Part shown: positions 32,816-43,185 of the stretch, piece after piece
Numbering within the stretch: the first letter of the stretch is position 1
Layout of the letters: each line of letters opens with the position of its first letter
DNA from: Dastarcus helophoroides
Lineage: Eukaryota; Arthropoda; Insecta; Coleoptera; Bothrideridae
Length of the DNA: 64,000 nucleotides
Direction: 5' to 3'
Assembly: GCA_028583605.1 (NCBI GenBank)
Contig: CM053326.1
Coordinates: 3,392,635 to 3,456,634, forward strand
The notes under the pieces: model-generated
Seen by the model: only the letters and a program-made list of their open reading frames with translations
Told to the model about the DNA's origin: nothing
The model's database searches: none
Program-made: the position numbers and the translations under genes

Positions 32816-35280
32816 TTCTACTCTTTTCTAAAATTATGACCTTAAAATGTAGACTTTTTTCGCAATCTCATTTTTTTTCTTAAAATATCAAGACAATCAT
32901 TTAAACTAATTAAAATTTTAATTTTCATTTAAAAAAATGATTGAATTCAAAAATCTAACTTATTTTTGAAAGTTTGACTTAAAATTCGGAAATTCGAATT
33001 GAAAATCGAAATTTCAGAAACCATTCTTAACGAATTTCAAGAACAAGATTAAAAGTTTGAATTTAATGTAAAAAATCGACTTTGAAATATAAAATTGAAG
33101 TAAAAAAATAAATAAATAAAATTTGAAGTAACTAATTAGGAATTTTATAAGAAAGTAAAAGTGCCTTAAAGAATTTGAAATGTATTCTCAAAATATTAAA
33201 ATTATAATAGTTTTAACTCTAAATCTCTGGTTTTTTATTTTTATAAGATTTAAAATTTTTCCAAAATTTTGATTTTTTCAGAAACTTTCTTATCAAAATT
33301 TCAAATTTTTTCTCACATTTTTAAAGTAACACTTTCTCATATTTGTCGCAATTTTAAATTTACAACAACATTGAAAAATTGAGTTTAAAAATTGAAAAAA
33401 ATTCGTCTTTAAAGTCGAAAATTCATAATTCATTTTTAATTTAATGTTCAAATTTCGAGAAAAAAAAAAGAATTTCCAAAAAAAGTTCACAATTTCACCC
33501 CAAAAAATGTCTAAATGTTGAGTGTTTTCTTGATTGAAATGTAATATTTTTGTTTTGTTTTTAATTTGGAGTTTGGATTTTAAGAAATGCAAAGTTTAAA
33601 TTTTGACTTCAAAATTCAACCTTTTTTTTCTAGAAATTTGAATTAAAGGTCAAAATTTTAAGTCAAAAAATAAAAATCTTTAAATTTAAATAACTTATGA
33701 AATTTCAGAAAAAATTCGTAATGTCTAGAATATTTATATTTTAAAAAAGTATGCTTTCTCGAAAATTACACTTTTTTTTGCTAAAATTTTCAGTCTAAAC
33801 TCAAATTTCTCAACTCCAGAAATTTGTTTAAACATTTTTGAATTTTCAACAAATGGTGTATTTTTCTCAGATTTTTTCTTTCTTTACAAAATGATCCCTT
33901 TATAAATTCGGTAAATTCGATAAATATCAGTTTTAAAATCTGCAATTAAGACTTCAAATTTCAAAGAAAAAAGTAAAATTTTAAACAACATTATTCGACT
34001 AATGTTGCTTAATTTTAATTATTTTCTTCAAAGTTTTATCTTTTCTGGAAATTTATAGTTTTTTATTTTGAGAAAAAAGTCCGAATTTCTGGATCTAAAT
34101 ATCGACACATAAACAATTGCCACTGTTATTAACAATTAAAGATTTGAAAAAAAACAGTTCAGTTTTTCGCAATTATTTCAAAAACAAAGCAAGTAAAATT
34201 CTTTTTTATTATGTTATTAAATATTAATTCAAAAATTTCACAAATTGACCAAATCATCTAAAACTGTAAAAGAAAAAAAATCTGCTGGAAAAAATGATTT
34301 ACATAAAGTTTTAGATTTTTCGTTTAGATTCCAAGTAGAATAATAATTATTAAAGTTGCTAATATGTTTTTTTTCCTTCGCTAAGGTTTTATGGCAACTA
34401 TACTTAATATTATTGTAATTTTGCGATATTTATAATTGTTATAATCAATCTGGTAATTATTAATTTTTTAAACCATGAAAAACCTAAAAAAAATTAAATT
34501 TCTTAATAGTTTAGATAGTATATTTAATATCTAAATTATAATGTTATGACAGTTAAAAACATTGCAAGTTTTTCTATTAGTATACAACTTAATCTTGCCA
34601 TAAGATCTCCACATAAGGAATTTAGTTAGTAGCTTTTGTTTAACAATTAACTAATTACCAGACTTCGAATTTACACATTTTTAGAAACCTTATAAATTAA
34701 CAAACGGCCTATTTTATGTAAAATTAATGAAAACACTTTTTTTTGGCCGATAGCGAAGCGTGTATCAAAGTAGCGGTTGGACTCGCGATTAATCTTCAAT
34801 TTTATTCTCAAAAAGTGCCGAACATTTTTAAAATATTTTTTTTTAATGTATTACTTTTTTGCCAAAAATTTCTTTTTTTTGCTGGAAGTTATTTCCTAAA
34901 TTCTAAGTATTAAATTTATACTTTTTTATTATCTTCAAGAAAACTAAATTTATAAGCTAGTTTGTCTTTTTGGGGAGATTTTTCCTTTATTTTTAAAATT
35001 TTACAAATTTTTTTTTCACAAAATTTCGAGTTCTTATTTTAAATTTTTACTTTTTCTCTTAAATTGTTGGCATAAACTCAAAACTTCGTTTTTTTTTCAA
35101 GAGATTTTAAAAAATTTTTTGAAGTTCTACTTTTTTTTGAGTGTTAACTGAAAAAACTAGAAACTTCGGTTTTTTCTGCGAATTTTTGACTAACATTTTC
35201 GGATTACTGTCACAATTTAAGGAACAATATGAAATATTTGAGTTTAAAAGTTCGGAAAATTCGATTTTGAAGTATTTTTA
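32816..35280. other. 2.5 kb low-complexity AT-rich block
   Basis: Degenerate TTCGAAATTTTTGAC-like text throughout, with no gene. One atypical piece, GCCGATAGCGAAGCGTGTATC at 34747-34767, is GC-richer and unexplained. Confidence 0.55.
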
Positions 35281-35681
35281 ATTTGGATTAAATCCCCGAC
35301 TACATGCCTATTACCGCCTCCTCGATAGTGCCGCCCGTATGCGTTGTATGCTCCTTACGCCCGCGACGGACGGATTACTAGAGGATGATTTATTTAATGC
35401 AGATTCGGTCCAGTCGTAAGTCCATGTAGAAATAATGCCAATCGATGCCAGGTGACATGTGCGCTACACATGTACCCTTATCATTCTCCCAATTGTTGAA
35501 TCGAAGAAGCGCTGAAGCGATTTATCCCGGTCATAATGAAGGAGATACACATAAATGAATTACCATGTGGCATCTCTGCCGATTTAGTTTCTCTTTCCGT
35601 CTTGCCTCATATCAGAAGTTTGCTTTGTCGTTCTCATTGGCAAGCAGACCGAAATAGTGTACTGGCCGATCCTGTATGTAT
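35281..35681. other. GC-richer stretch with inverted repeat D fragment
   Basis: The base composition rises sharply at about 35290. The last 90 bases contain, inverted, the GGCCAGTACAC/ATTTCGGTCTGC block of repeat D. The rest is unassigned. Confidence 0.45.
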
Positions 35682-35885
35682 TGCTGCGGGCTTATCGGTT
35701 CGAATTTATTACTACGTGTGAATTACACCACTTTATTACTGAACTCAACTTGGATCACCACAATTGAACAATTAACTCACTTATTATTAACTTCTACTAA
35801 CTCACTAATGACACTGACTCTAACTGACTGACTCGAGGACATCATGGTTCTTTGGTAGTTTAACGCGGTTCCGAAACTTTCGTTC
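35682..35885 (-). mobile_element. LTR, R/U5 half (split; other half at 37196-37343)
   Basis: The reverse complement matches the downstream half of the solo LTR at 38518-38875 in order: GAGTCGGTG-like, TAGTGAGTTAG, AGAAGTTAATAA, TGATCC(G/A)AGTTGAG, and the end AATTCGAACCGATAAGC. Clear similarity stops near 35838, with a weak continuation to about 35885, where the Jockey-type element begins. Confidence 0.75.
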
Positions 35886-36217
35886 CTTTGACCGCCGTCT
35901 TTTAGTGAACATTACTGTGTTGATAATTTTGTGAGCTGCGGAGACCGCCGATCGAAAGCTACTCAATTCACCTCCGATGGCAGGCGTCCGTGATCGACAG
36001 CAGTCACTCTAAAGAAGGCTACTCGGTCCACCTTCTTTAGCGCGTGCCTTCGACCGCGCTCGCGTTGTTAGGTGCGCTAGAGAGAGATCTTTTACCGGGG
36101 GGCGAAAGCTACTCAATTCACCTTCGTCGATAAGCGATCGTCGGTTGCGTGTTGTCGCACCAATTGAAAGCTACTCAATCCACCTTCATTGGTACGACTA
36201 ACAACGGTGATTATCGT
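35886..36217 (-). other. 3' UTR of a Jockey-type element with four covarying hairpins
   Basis: Read on the minus strand, immediately after the pol stop codon there are four hairpins with the near-invariant 12-nt loop TGRAYYGAGTAG. On the plus strand they lie at 36159-36193, 36103-36126, 36009-36040 and 35951-35978. Stems differ in sequence but stay paired: the 36009 hairpin has a perfect 10-bp stem CTAAAGAAGG/CCTTCTTTAG; 35951 has 8 bp with two G-U pairs; 36103 has 6 bp; 36159 has about 11 bp with one bulge. G-U pairs form only in the minus-strand RNA (they would be A-C on the other), which fits the pol orientation. The region is GC-richer than its surroundings and has no poly(A). Confidence 0.8.
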
Positions 36218-37195
36218 TTAGTTTCTGTTCATCTTTTGTAGAATCTGTCTGGGCCTTTTGTGCCTACTTTCCGTGGTATCTTCGTAATCTGTTATTTCAG
36301 AGATCTGTATGTTTGTATGATTCTGCATTTTTGCATACGTTTTTGTGGCCAGTGTTTTGATGTGTTCTATAAGCGTTGGAATCTTCAGATCGTTATGGAT
36401 TTGCTCGTTTGTCATGTAGTAAGGCGCGTTGACGCATTGTCTTAGCGTTTTATTTCAATTATTTCTAGCGTATGCAGTTGTCGTGGACTTGCTCTCAGCC
36501 AGACTTCCGATGCATACGTTAAATTCGGTCGGATGATTGCCTTGTACAGGTTTAGTTTGTTTCTGATATCCAACTTGCTTCTGTTGTTTAAGAGTGGGTA
36601 GAGATATCCTTTTAGTTGTTTGGTTTTCGTTGCAATGCTTTGAATGTGTGCATTGTATGAAAGTGTTTTGTCCAGGGTTACTCCGAGGTATTTCACTTGT
36701 TTTACCCACGGAATCGGAGTGTCGTTTAATTTGAGCTTTTGCTCCGGTTCTTTCTTTTTTCTGCTGAATATTATAGCTTGGCTCTTGCTTGCGTTTGTTT
36801 GAATCCTCCATGTATTCATCCAACTTTCTATGTCGTTGAGATGATATTGTAGGTTTTTGGTGATTTTTGTCCATATTCTTGACTGTGTGATTATGGCCGT
36901 GTCGTCTGCGTATAAGGCGATCTTGGTATTCTCCTTTTTTGGTATATCAGCGGTATAGATAAGATACAGTGTCGGTCCTAGTAAAGATCCTTGAGGCACG
37001 CCTGCTGTCATTTCTTTGATGCTGGATGTCTTTTCGGTAATTTTGACGTAGAATTTTCTTCTGTCCAGGTATGATTTAATTATTTTTCCGTAGGCCAGTG
37101 GGATTCCCAGCTGAACTGATTTGTATATCAGTCCAGTGTGCCAGACTTTGTCGAAGGCTTTTGCAACATCTAGGAATATGGCTCCTGAGGTTTTT
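36218..37195 (-). pseudogene. Jockey-type non-LTR reverse transcriptase, 5'-truncated
   Basis: The minus strand encodes the rear half of a Jockey-clade reverse transcriptase. Seen in order: SYLDRRKFYVKI (about 37080), GVPQGSLLGPTLYLIYTADIP, the catalytic box IALYADDTAIITQ (near 36910), WRIQTNASKSQAIIFSRK, VKYLGVTLDKTLSYNAHI, LTYASEVWLRAS, and the C-terminal IHNDLKIPTLIEHI. The YADD residues are intact. One frame change near 36430-36450 separates the last 65 residues, which end at a stop at 36218. It sits inside an LTR (halves at 35682-35885 and 37196-37343), so it inserted later. No poly(A) tail is seen. The 3' UTR carries the hairpin array. Confidence 0.85.
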
Positions 37196-37343
37196 TCAGA
37201 TTAGGCTTATCGTTCCCGAAATTTTTGGAACGCTTATCTGCTATTTGTTTCGTTATCGCGGCCGCTTTCTTCTTATCAGATCCTTCTAGAAACTTTTTTT
37301 ATTTACTAAATTATACAATTCTATTCTAAATTCTATTCTATCT
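37196..37343 (-). mobile_element. LTR, U3 half (split)
   Basis: Matches the reverse complement of the upstream half of the LTR at 38518: AGGCTTATCGTT, GGAACGCTTATCTG, GTTTCGTTATCGCGGCCGC, CTTATCAGAT, TCTAGAAACTTTT, ATCTATTTACATT. The outer end is replaced by short repeat A at 37344. Confidence 0.8.
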
Positions 37344-37455
37344 ATTTACATTGCTTGAAATACAGAACTTGTCCCCTGAAACCAAGAAAGATTAAAAAAT
37401 ACAACAAAGGTTGCTCTAACGCGTTTCGACAGCCAAGCTGTCATCTTCAGAGAGC
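37344..37455 (-). repeat. Short repeat A copy, left of a head-to-head pair
   Basis: TTGAAATACAGAACTTGTCC to CAGCCAAGCTGTCATCTTC. It faces the copy at 38155-38271, the two enclosing 700 bp that include dispersed repeat C. Confidence 0.9.
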
Positions 37456-37580
37456 AAAATGTCGCACGTACCACAACATGTTAAAAGCATTCACATATTC
37501 GCAATGTCTAACAAGCTTTATGAGGACGCGCTAAAATGATTGGTCCCAAGGTCCCAATATTTCATGTGACTCTTGTATGC
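37456..37580 (-). repeat. Dispersed repeat C, inverted copy
   Basis: Reverse-complement match to 30131-30262 over about 125 bp, starting CAAAATGTCGCACGTACC and ending TTGTATGCC. Confidence 0.8.
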
Positions 37581-38154
37581 CGATGGCCATAGTTATTCTG
37601 CCGTAATTACTGTATTACGTGTAATTAATAAGCATATGCCAAGTCCTAAAATACTCATCCAAATAAAATAATAAAAAAACAATTTTGATCTGCACTATAT
37701 GCTTCGTCTTTTTTTTTTTGATAATATTTAATACTACACGGGATTTCTTCGTTCGTAGTGGAGATAGAACATCATTTAATTGGGCAAAATAGTGCGAAAT
37801 ATTTTGCCCATCAACATGTCATCGAACAAACAATGGAATAGCGGCTTGTGTATATTTTAGTAAGAAGTTAAACATGTCATTTTATAAAATGTACTGTAAC
37901 TTCTTCATTTTCAGTTCGACTGAAAAAAAATATTTAATCATTTTAGCTTGGTTGAAAAAACCTTTACAGTGACATGGCCAATTATTTTTTGTGTTTAATA
38001 ATTTCTGAAAAAAACTTTGTTTTTCCTTATTAACACCATGTTGGATTTTTAAATAAATAGAAAAAAAATATCTTTATTTAGCAAACTGCTACATACAATC
38101 AAAACAAAAAAAAACAATTACAAAAAAACAATTTAAAATAAAGAGATAAAGAGA
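37581..38154. other. AT-rich DNA, no gene
   Basis: Nothing recognised between repeat C and the second repeat A copy. Confidence 0.4.
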
Positions 38155-38271
38155 GATATATTTTGGTATCTCTCTGAATATGATAGCTTGACTATTGAAA
38201 CGCGTTAAAGCAAACGTTGTTGTGTTTTTTAATCTTTCTTGGTTTCAGGGGACAAGATTCGTATTTCAAGA
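38155..38271 (+). repeat. Short repeat A copy, right of the head-to-head pair
   Basis: GGTATCTCTCTGAATATGAT, hairpin, GAAACGCGTTAAAGC, then CAGGGGACAAGATTCGTATTTC. The second core strand (GAAAC) is intact; the first is CTGAATA. Confidence 0.85.
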
Positions 38272-38517
38272 ATTTAAACTCGATATTTTAACGTGAATAT
38301 AAGATAAAAAATTTAATTAAAATACGATGTTTTTTAAGTAAATAAATTAGAAATATGAAGCCAACGTCATTTCGTAGTATATTATGTATTTTTCTTTATT
38401 TTTTGGTTAATTCTATGGATCGGAAAAATGATGAGACTTAAAAAAATCGAATAAAAATATTTGTAAAATATTCATTTTATTACAGGGGTTTCTTATCATG
38501 GAGTCCATGGACCATAT

Positions 38518-38875
38518 TGTAACGTAATGTAAATAGATAGAATTTAGTGCGTAAGAAAAGTTTCTAGAAATATCTGATAAGGGGAAAGCGGCCGCGATAA
38601 CGAAACAAGCGGCAGATAAGCGTTCCAGAAATGTCGGCAAACGATAAGCCTTATCTGCGTGATTTTTCTAGAACCCGGGAGCCAAAACTATATAAGGCAG
38701 TCAGCTTTCCCTCGAATAAGTTAGTTAGAGTCGGTGTAGTTAAGTAGTGAGTTAGCAGTTAGAAGTTAATAAGTGAGTTCATTATTCAGTCGTAGTGATC
38801 CGAGTTGAGTTTGAAAATACAGTGGGTATTATTCAATTTACGTGTTAATCAATTCGAACCGATAAGCGCGTAACA
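38518..38875 (+). mobile_element. Solo LTR with 4-bp duplication ATAT
   Basis: A 358-bp unit starting TGTAACGTAATG and ending GCGCGTAACA (TG...CA, with TGTAACG/CGTAACA as short imperfect inverted ends). It is flanked by ATAT on both sides (38514-38517 and 38876-38879). It contains a TATA box (TATATAAG, 38689-38696) that would drive plus-strand transcription. No internal retrotransposon sequence follows, so it is a solo LTR left by recombination. A related LTR, inverted and split, lies at 35682-37343; a possible relative is at 17480. Confidence 0.88.
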
Positions 38876-38879
38876 ATAT

Positions 38880-39229
38880 TATGATTGCCGGGGGTCCAAT
38901 TCGACATTTTTTTGAAATTTAGACTTTTCCTCTCAAAATAAGTCTTTTTTTCACAATTTTTTTTCTTTGGAAATTTCAAATTTATCTCTATTACAAAAAT
39001 CGACTTAATAAATTTCCAATTTATGTGTCAAAATTCGTCGTTCTTTTTTTTTGAACTTTTTTCATTTCCCAAAATTCGATTTTTTCTGAAAGTGTTGACT
39101 TTTTTTAATCCAAGTTTCTGCAGTTTCCGACTCGGTTATCAAAATTTACCTTGTCCTTCGAAATTTCGTCTACCTATGGACAAAGATTTATTGAGACTAA
39201 TATTCATTTGGAAAATTTGAAAGTATATA
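38880..39229. other. AT-rich low-complexity spacer
   Basis: Same TCGAAATTTT texture as elsewhere. No gene. Confidence 0.5.
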
Positions 39230-39308
39230 TTTGAAAGTTTTGAATGCTTGTAGAAAAAGACACAAAATTTCAGATAATTTCATTCGAAAATTTCAACTGC
39301 CTTTATAA

Positions 39309-39775
39309 CATATGCAAGAAGAATGCAACCTAGACTACAAATTCATGCAGCCCTCCAGGCGTGTACAGTGGAATCATAGGTAGCTGAACTACCAACAGTT
39401 GAAACACTCTGCCACCTAGCGAAGCGGTTGCTCTCTAGGAGAGTTCCCAGAAGACAAGGATTCTATTATAATGCACAGACCAATAAGGTTTAAACATTTA
39501 TTATTAGATTCGAAGTTTGGAAACCAAAACAAATACCGGTTTCGATCTTGTTAGATCTTGTCAGTTTGGTATATCCAACTCAAATGCTAATAAATGTTCC
39601 GACAAGTAAGTACTAAAACAATCACAGGCGTCAAGCGAGTGACTCTTTAGTACTACCACCTATTGGTCCATAGAGAAACTATGGCCATCGCCAACAATGT
39701 CGTATAAGAAGAATGCAACCTAGGCTGCATGAATTTGTAGTCTAGGTTGCATTCTTTTGTATTGCATTCTTCTTC
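39309..39775. mobile_element. Non-coding insertion with about 35-bp inverted ends
   Basis: Left end AAGAATGCAACCTAGACTAC then AAATTCATGCAGCC; the right end is its reverse complement, GGCTGCATGAATTTG then TAGTCTAGGTTGCATTC. An extra direct copy of GAATGCAACCTAGGC immediately precedes the right end, so the right terminus is itself a hairpin. It holds a GGTTTCGATCTTGTTAGATC and TTGTCAG block resembling a weak third hammerhead-like layout on the minus strand. It is absent from the equivalent site in arm 1. Confidence 0.7.
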
Positions 39776-40622
39776 CCATTCTTTTGTATTTTCTTTTTTC
39801 AATATTTTGGAATTTATCTCAATATTGGACATTTTCTGACATCACGCTAGGGCAAGGTAGGGCGCTTGTCTTACTCTTGATTCAGGTAGTCGAAAGAAAA
39901 TAAATATTTGGCCAAACAATTTCTACTTTTTTAAAAATATTTGCCCATTTTTCGAACTTTTGACAAAATTTGACTTCTTCTGGATAATTTCGAATTTTAA
40001 CAAAATTTTGACTTTTCGGATCATTCTCTAGAAATTCCAAATTTTTTTTTTCAAAATATGTTCGAGTTTTGTCGAACTTTCGACTTTACCTCGAACTTCG
40101 TCTTTATTCGAAATTTTGACTTATCCCAAAATCAATCCCATATATTTCTGGCAATCTCAAGTTTTTCTAGAAAATTTGACTATTTTCTCAAAATTTGACT
40201 TTCTGTGGGAAGTTTTCGTTTATATATTTTTTTGGAAGTGAAAACTTATTTAGGCGCGTTGAAATATTTTGGATAGGGGAGAAATTTGTGGTTTGGCGTG
40301 ACTATCATGCGCCACCATCACGCGTTACCAACATGATCCATTGTTAAAAGTATATTCTACTGTTACCATTAAAGCATATTAAAGTATATTTTATTATCAA
40401 TAAATATTAGATTCGTTCCCATATGATACAAGCATCTAACCACAAATAAAAAAGTAGATCATTTGACAGAATTTATTTTCAAATATTTTCGATAATTTGA
40501 CTTCTTTTTAAGTTCGGGTTAAAACTACAGTTCATATTTCCGAGTTTTAAATTAAACTAGTCTAATTGTTTATTTTAATTTGACTTTTTTTAGGAAATTT
40601 TTTGTTTTCATACTTTCAATCC

Positions 40623-40787
40623 TTTTTTGGTGGAACGGACTGGTCCTTGGTTATCTTCATAAATTGAAATACAGAGATACTGAGTATCTCTCTGAGGATG
40701 ACAGCTTAGCTGTCGAAACGCGTTAAGAGCAACTTTTGTTATGTTTATTAATCCTTCTTGGTTTCAGGGGACAAGTTCTGTATTTCA
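40623..40787 (+). repeat. Short repeat A, complete copy in arm 2
   Basis: 165 bp flanked by ATACTTTCAATC (40611-40622 and 40788-40799), the same site and duplication as at 23045. Hammerhead-like core at about 40688-40730: CTCT, CTGAGGA, GACAGC-TTA-GCTGTC stem, GAAAC, GC, GTT, AAGAG. Confidence 0.9.
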
Positions 40788-41516
40788 ATACTTTCAATCA
40801 TTTTCATAAAATTGCTGTTTTTTTTAAGTATTCGCTTTTTCCTCAATATTTTTTTATTAAAATTTTCACCTTATTCTAAAGATTCTACTTTTCAGATTAC
40901 TCTGGCAAAAATAGTGTTTTTTTTTAATTTCGCCACTATTTCCTAGTATTCATTCGTCTGTTTCTAAAAACTTCAATTTTTTTTAATTTTAAATTTTCAG
41001 AAATGTCAACTTTTACCTCAAATCGCTTATTTTCCAAATTTTGACTTTTATCTCAAAATTCGATATTTCATGCTAATTAAAAATGTCGACTTTTTTCTCG
41101 AAATTGACTTTTCCATAAAATTTCGACTTTCCCAAATTCGTTTGTTTTCTCTAAATTAGATCCCAATGTTAGAAAAAAGACACTTTTTGTTCTAGAGCCA
41201 GTTTTCTTGTCAATTGAGCTTCTTTAGCGAAATTTACATATTGTGTCAAAGTTTAGATAAAAAATAAAAATTTCGAAATAACACTTCTGTAAATTGCCAT
41301 TTTTTTTTTAAATTTGATTTCCTTACGTTTTTATTTTAAATTTGATTGTTCCAAAATCCCGACCCTTTCTGAAAATTTGGTTTTTTATAGAAATTTGTTC
41401 TTTTTTAAATTATGAGTTGGTAATCCAAATTTTAATTTCCTTTCAAAATAATAGGACTTTGCCTTAAATATTTTGAACATTTTGTGAAAATGTCTACATT
41501 TTTCTTTAAATTTTGA

Positions 41517-41768
41517 CCTTTTTAAAAGTGTTTGCAGTCAAACTCCACTAAAGAGAATTCCTAAATTCTACCAAAAAGTTGTTATTGGGAGGTTTGCGTT
41601 ATAGGGAGGTTTTCGTTATAGGGAGGTTACATGAAAAATACACAAATTATATGTAAAGACGCATATTCTTGCAGGGACTCACAAATTGTTGACGATGTCC
41701 TTACCCTTATTATAACACTATTGATCAATTGAATTTTTTCGCTGAGCATTAAAACTATTTTCTTCGAC
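41517..41768. repeat. Pogo-like left inverted end (mate 46570-46803)
   Basis: CAGTCAAACTCCACTAAAG onward, with GGGAGGTTTTCGTTATAGGG, is the inverted counterpart of 46570-46803 over more than 200 bp at about 85% by eye. CAGTCAAA ends of this type are common in pogo/Tigger elements. A 27-bp extra piece is present in this arm. No transposase of this family remains between the arms. Confidence 0.65.
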
Positions 41769-41898
41769 ATGAAGATGACAGCTTGGCTGTCGAAACGCGT
41801 TAGAGCAACCTTTGTTGTGTTTTTTAATCTTTCTTGGATTTCAGGGGACAAGTTCTGTATTTCAATTTTTGAAGATAACCAAGGACCAGTCCGTTCCA
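41768..41898 (+). repeat. Short repeat A copy
   Basis: GAAGATGACAGCTTGGCTGT, CGAAACGCGTTAGAGC, GGGGACAAGTTCTGTATTTC, then GATAACCAAGGACCAGTCCG. 5'-truncated just inside the first core strand. Confidence 0.9.
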
Positions 41899-42947
41899 TC
41901 CATACATTGCGTTACAGTATTTATGAAAATTCCGCTTACTTAAATGGAATTTGGGGAACATTAACAGCAATCAAAGATTATAAATAGTTTTTTATTATTT
42001 CAACTATTAAACAATTATATGCGATAAGAAAAAGTAATACTACTGTGGGTTTTCATTTTAAATTTCTTTTTTAAGCTTTTAAGCATGAAATTATATGCCA
42101 AAATAAAGGAAGATGTCATGAAAATATACAATCCTGGAATATTAAAATTTCACAAAGAACCTCTTATTAAAGCAAGCGAAGAGAATGACCTTTTTAAGAA
42201 TGCATTCTAAATTATTGTACGGCAAAACGAAACTTATTTTCAATTCGTATAAATAAGAAAACGTCTGTTTCCAGACTTGTAATTTAATTGGCCCGAGGAG
42301 GAGAATCTTTATTTACTTCGGAGAACATTTTAATTAAACACATAAAATGTCACGAATTTTTACATGTGAAATATACAAAGGCTTCTTTTTTTAGGAAAAC
42401 GCTTCAAAATTTATTGTTGAGCAAAATATTTACATTTTGCGTATTCGTCAATAGCTTAAGCTTAAAAATACCAATCAGGAATCAAGGGCGCACCTGCCTG
42501 CGTGTTAATTATAGTTTGGCTGCCCTAAGTTATTTTTGTTCTGAAGTATGGAAACAGGTTTGTATCGAGGAATGTTACATTTTTAAAAATTTATAACAAA
42601 AACTACACGAAATTATCTGGAAAAAAAGCAACATTTGTACTGTAGACTTAAGCTAAAATTAAAAAAAAAATTAAATTATTTGGAAAGTTTCGACATTTAC
42701 AGTTTAAAGTCAACAATTAAAAGAAACTTGAAAAATATAACATTACTTTAAACTTAAAATTTGAAGAACAATTTAGAAATTTCTACGTTAAAATTGGTAA
42801 TATATATGTACACGTTTATAATCATTTTAGAAGAAAAGATAACAATTGAAAATACAAACTTGAAATTATCAGAAACAAGTCAAAATTTCTAACTAACTAA
42901 ACGTTCCTAAAAAATATTAAGAATTGATATTTTAAAATTTAAAGACA
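41899..42947. other. AT-rich DNA inside the pogo-like arms
   Basis: Open frames here (for example 42288-42596) lack an ATG at their start or recognisable content. No transposase motifs found. Confidence 0.4.
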
Positions 42948-42948
42948 G

Positions 42949-43140
42949 TCAAACCCCCCTACAACAAACCTCAACATACCGAATTCCTCTATATAACGAA
43001 CATTTTCACGGAATGCAGCATTTTAAGTAAATATACACATAAAATTACTTCCATTTAACGAACGCAATACCTCCATACAGCAAATTTCTAAACCAAGATT
43101 TTTCAAGGTTTAATTAGTTTTTGTAAATGTTTCCGTTCAG
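42949..43140 (+). repeat. Second pogo-like end
   Basis: CAGTCAAACCCCCCTACAAC then ATACCGAATTCCTCTATATAACG resembles a pogo/Tigger terminus but is diverged from the 41517 end. No inverted partner was found. Confidence 0.4.
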
Positions 43141-43185
43141 AATTTTTTTTTAATTTTTGGAATACCCATACTAATGACTTACAAG

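Larger units (their letters stand above)
39230..41510. repeat. Arm 2 of the large inverted duplication (mate 22323-24165)
   Basis: Inverted match to arm 1. It is longer because of an insertion with its own inverted ends at about 39309-39775, absent from arm 1. Both arms share the repeat A insertion with the same 12-bp duplication, so the duplication is younger than that insertion. Confidence 0.88.

Noticed and set aside
35951..36193. CRISPR-like array (repeated GCTACTCAATTCACC units)
   Set aside because: The spacing is irregular (about 56, 94, 58), the conserved part is a hairpin loop, the flanks covary, and the setting is a eukaryotic retrotransposon 3' UTR.
42288..42596. 102-residue frame inside the pogo-like region
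   Set aside because: Composition is that of AT-rich background, it shows no transposase motif, and it is not conserved with anything else here.
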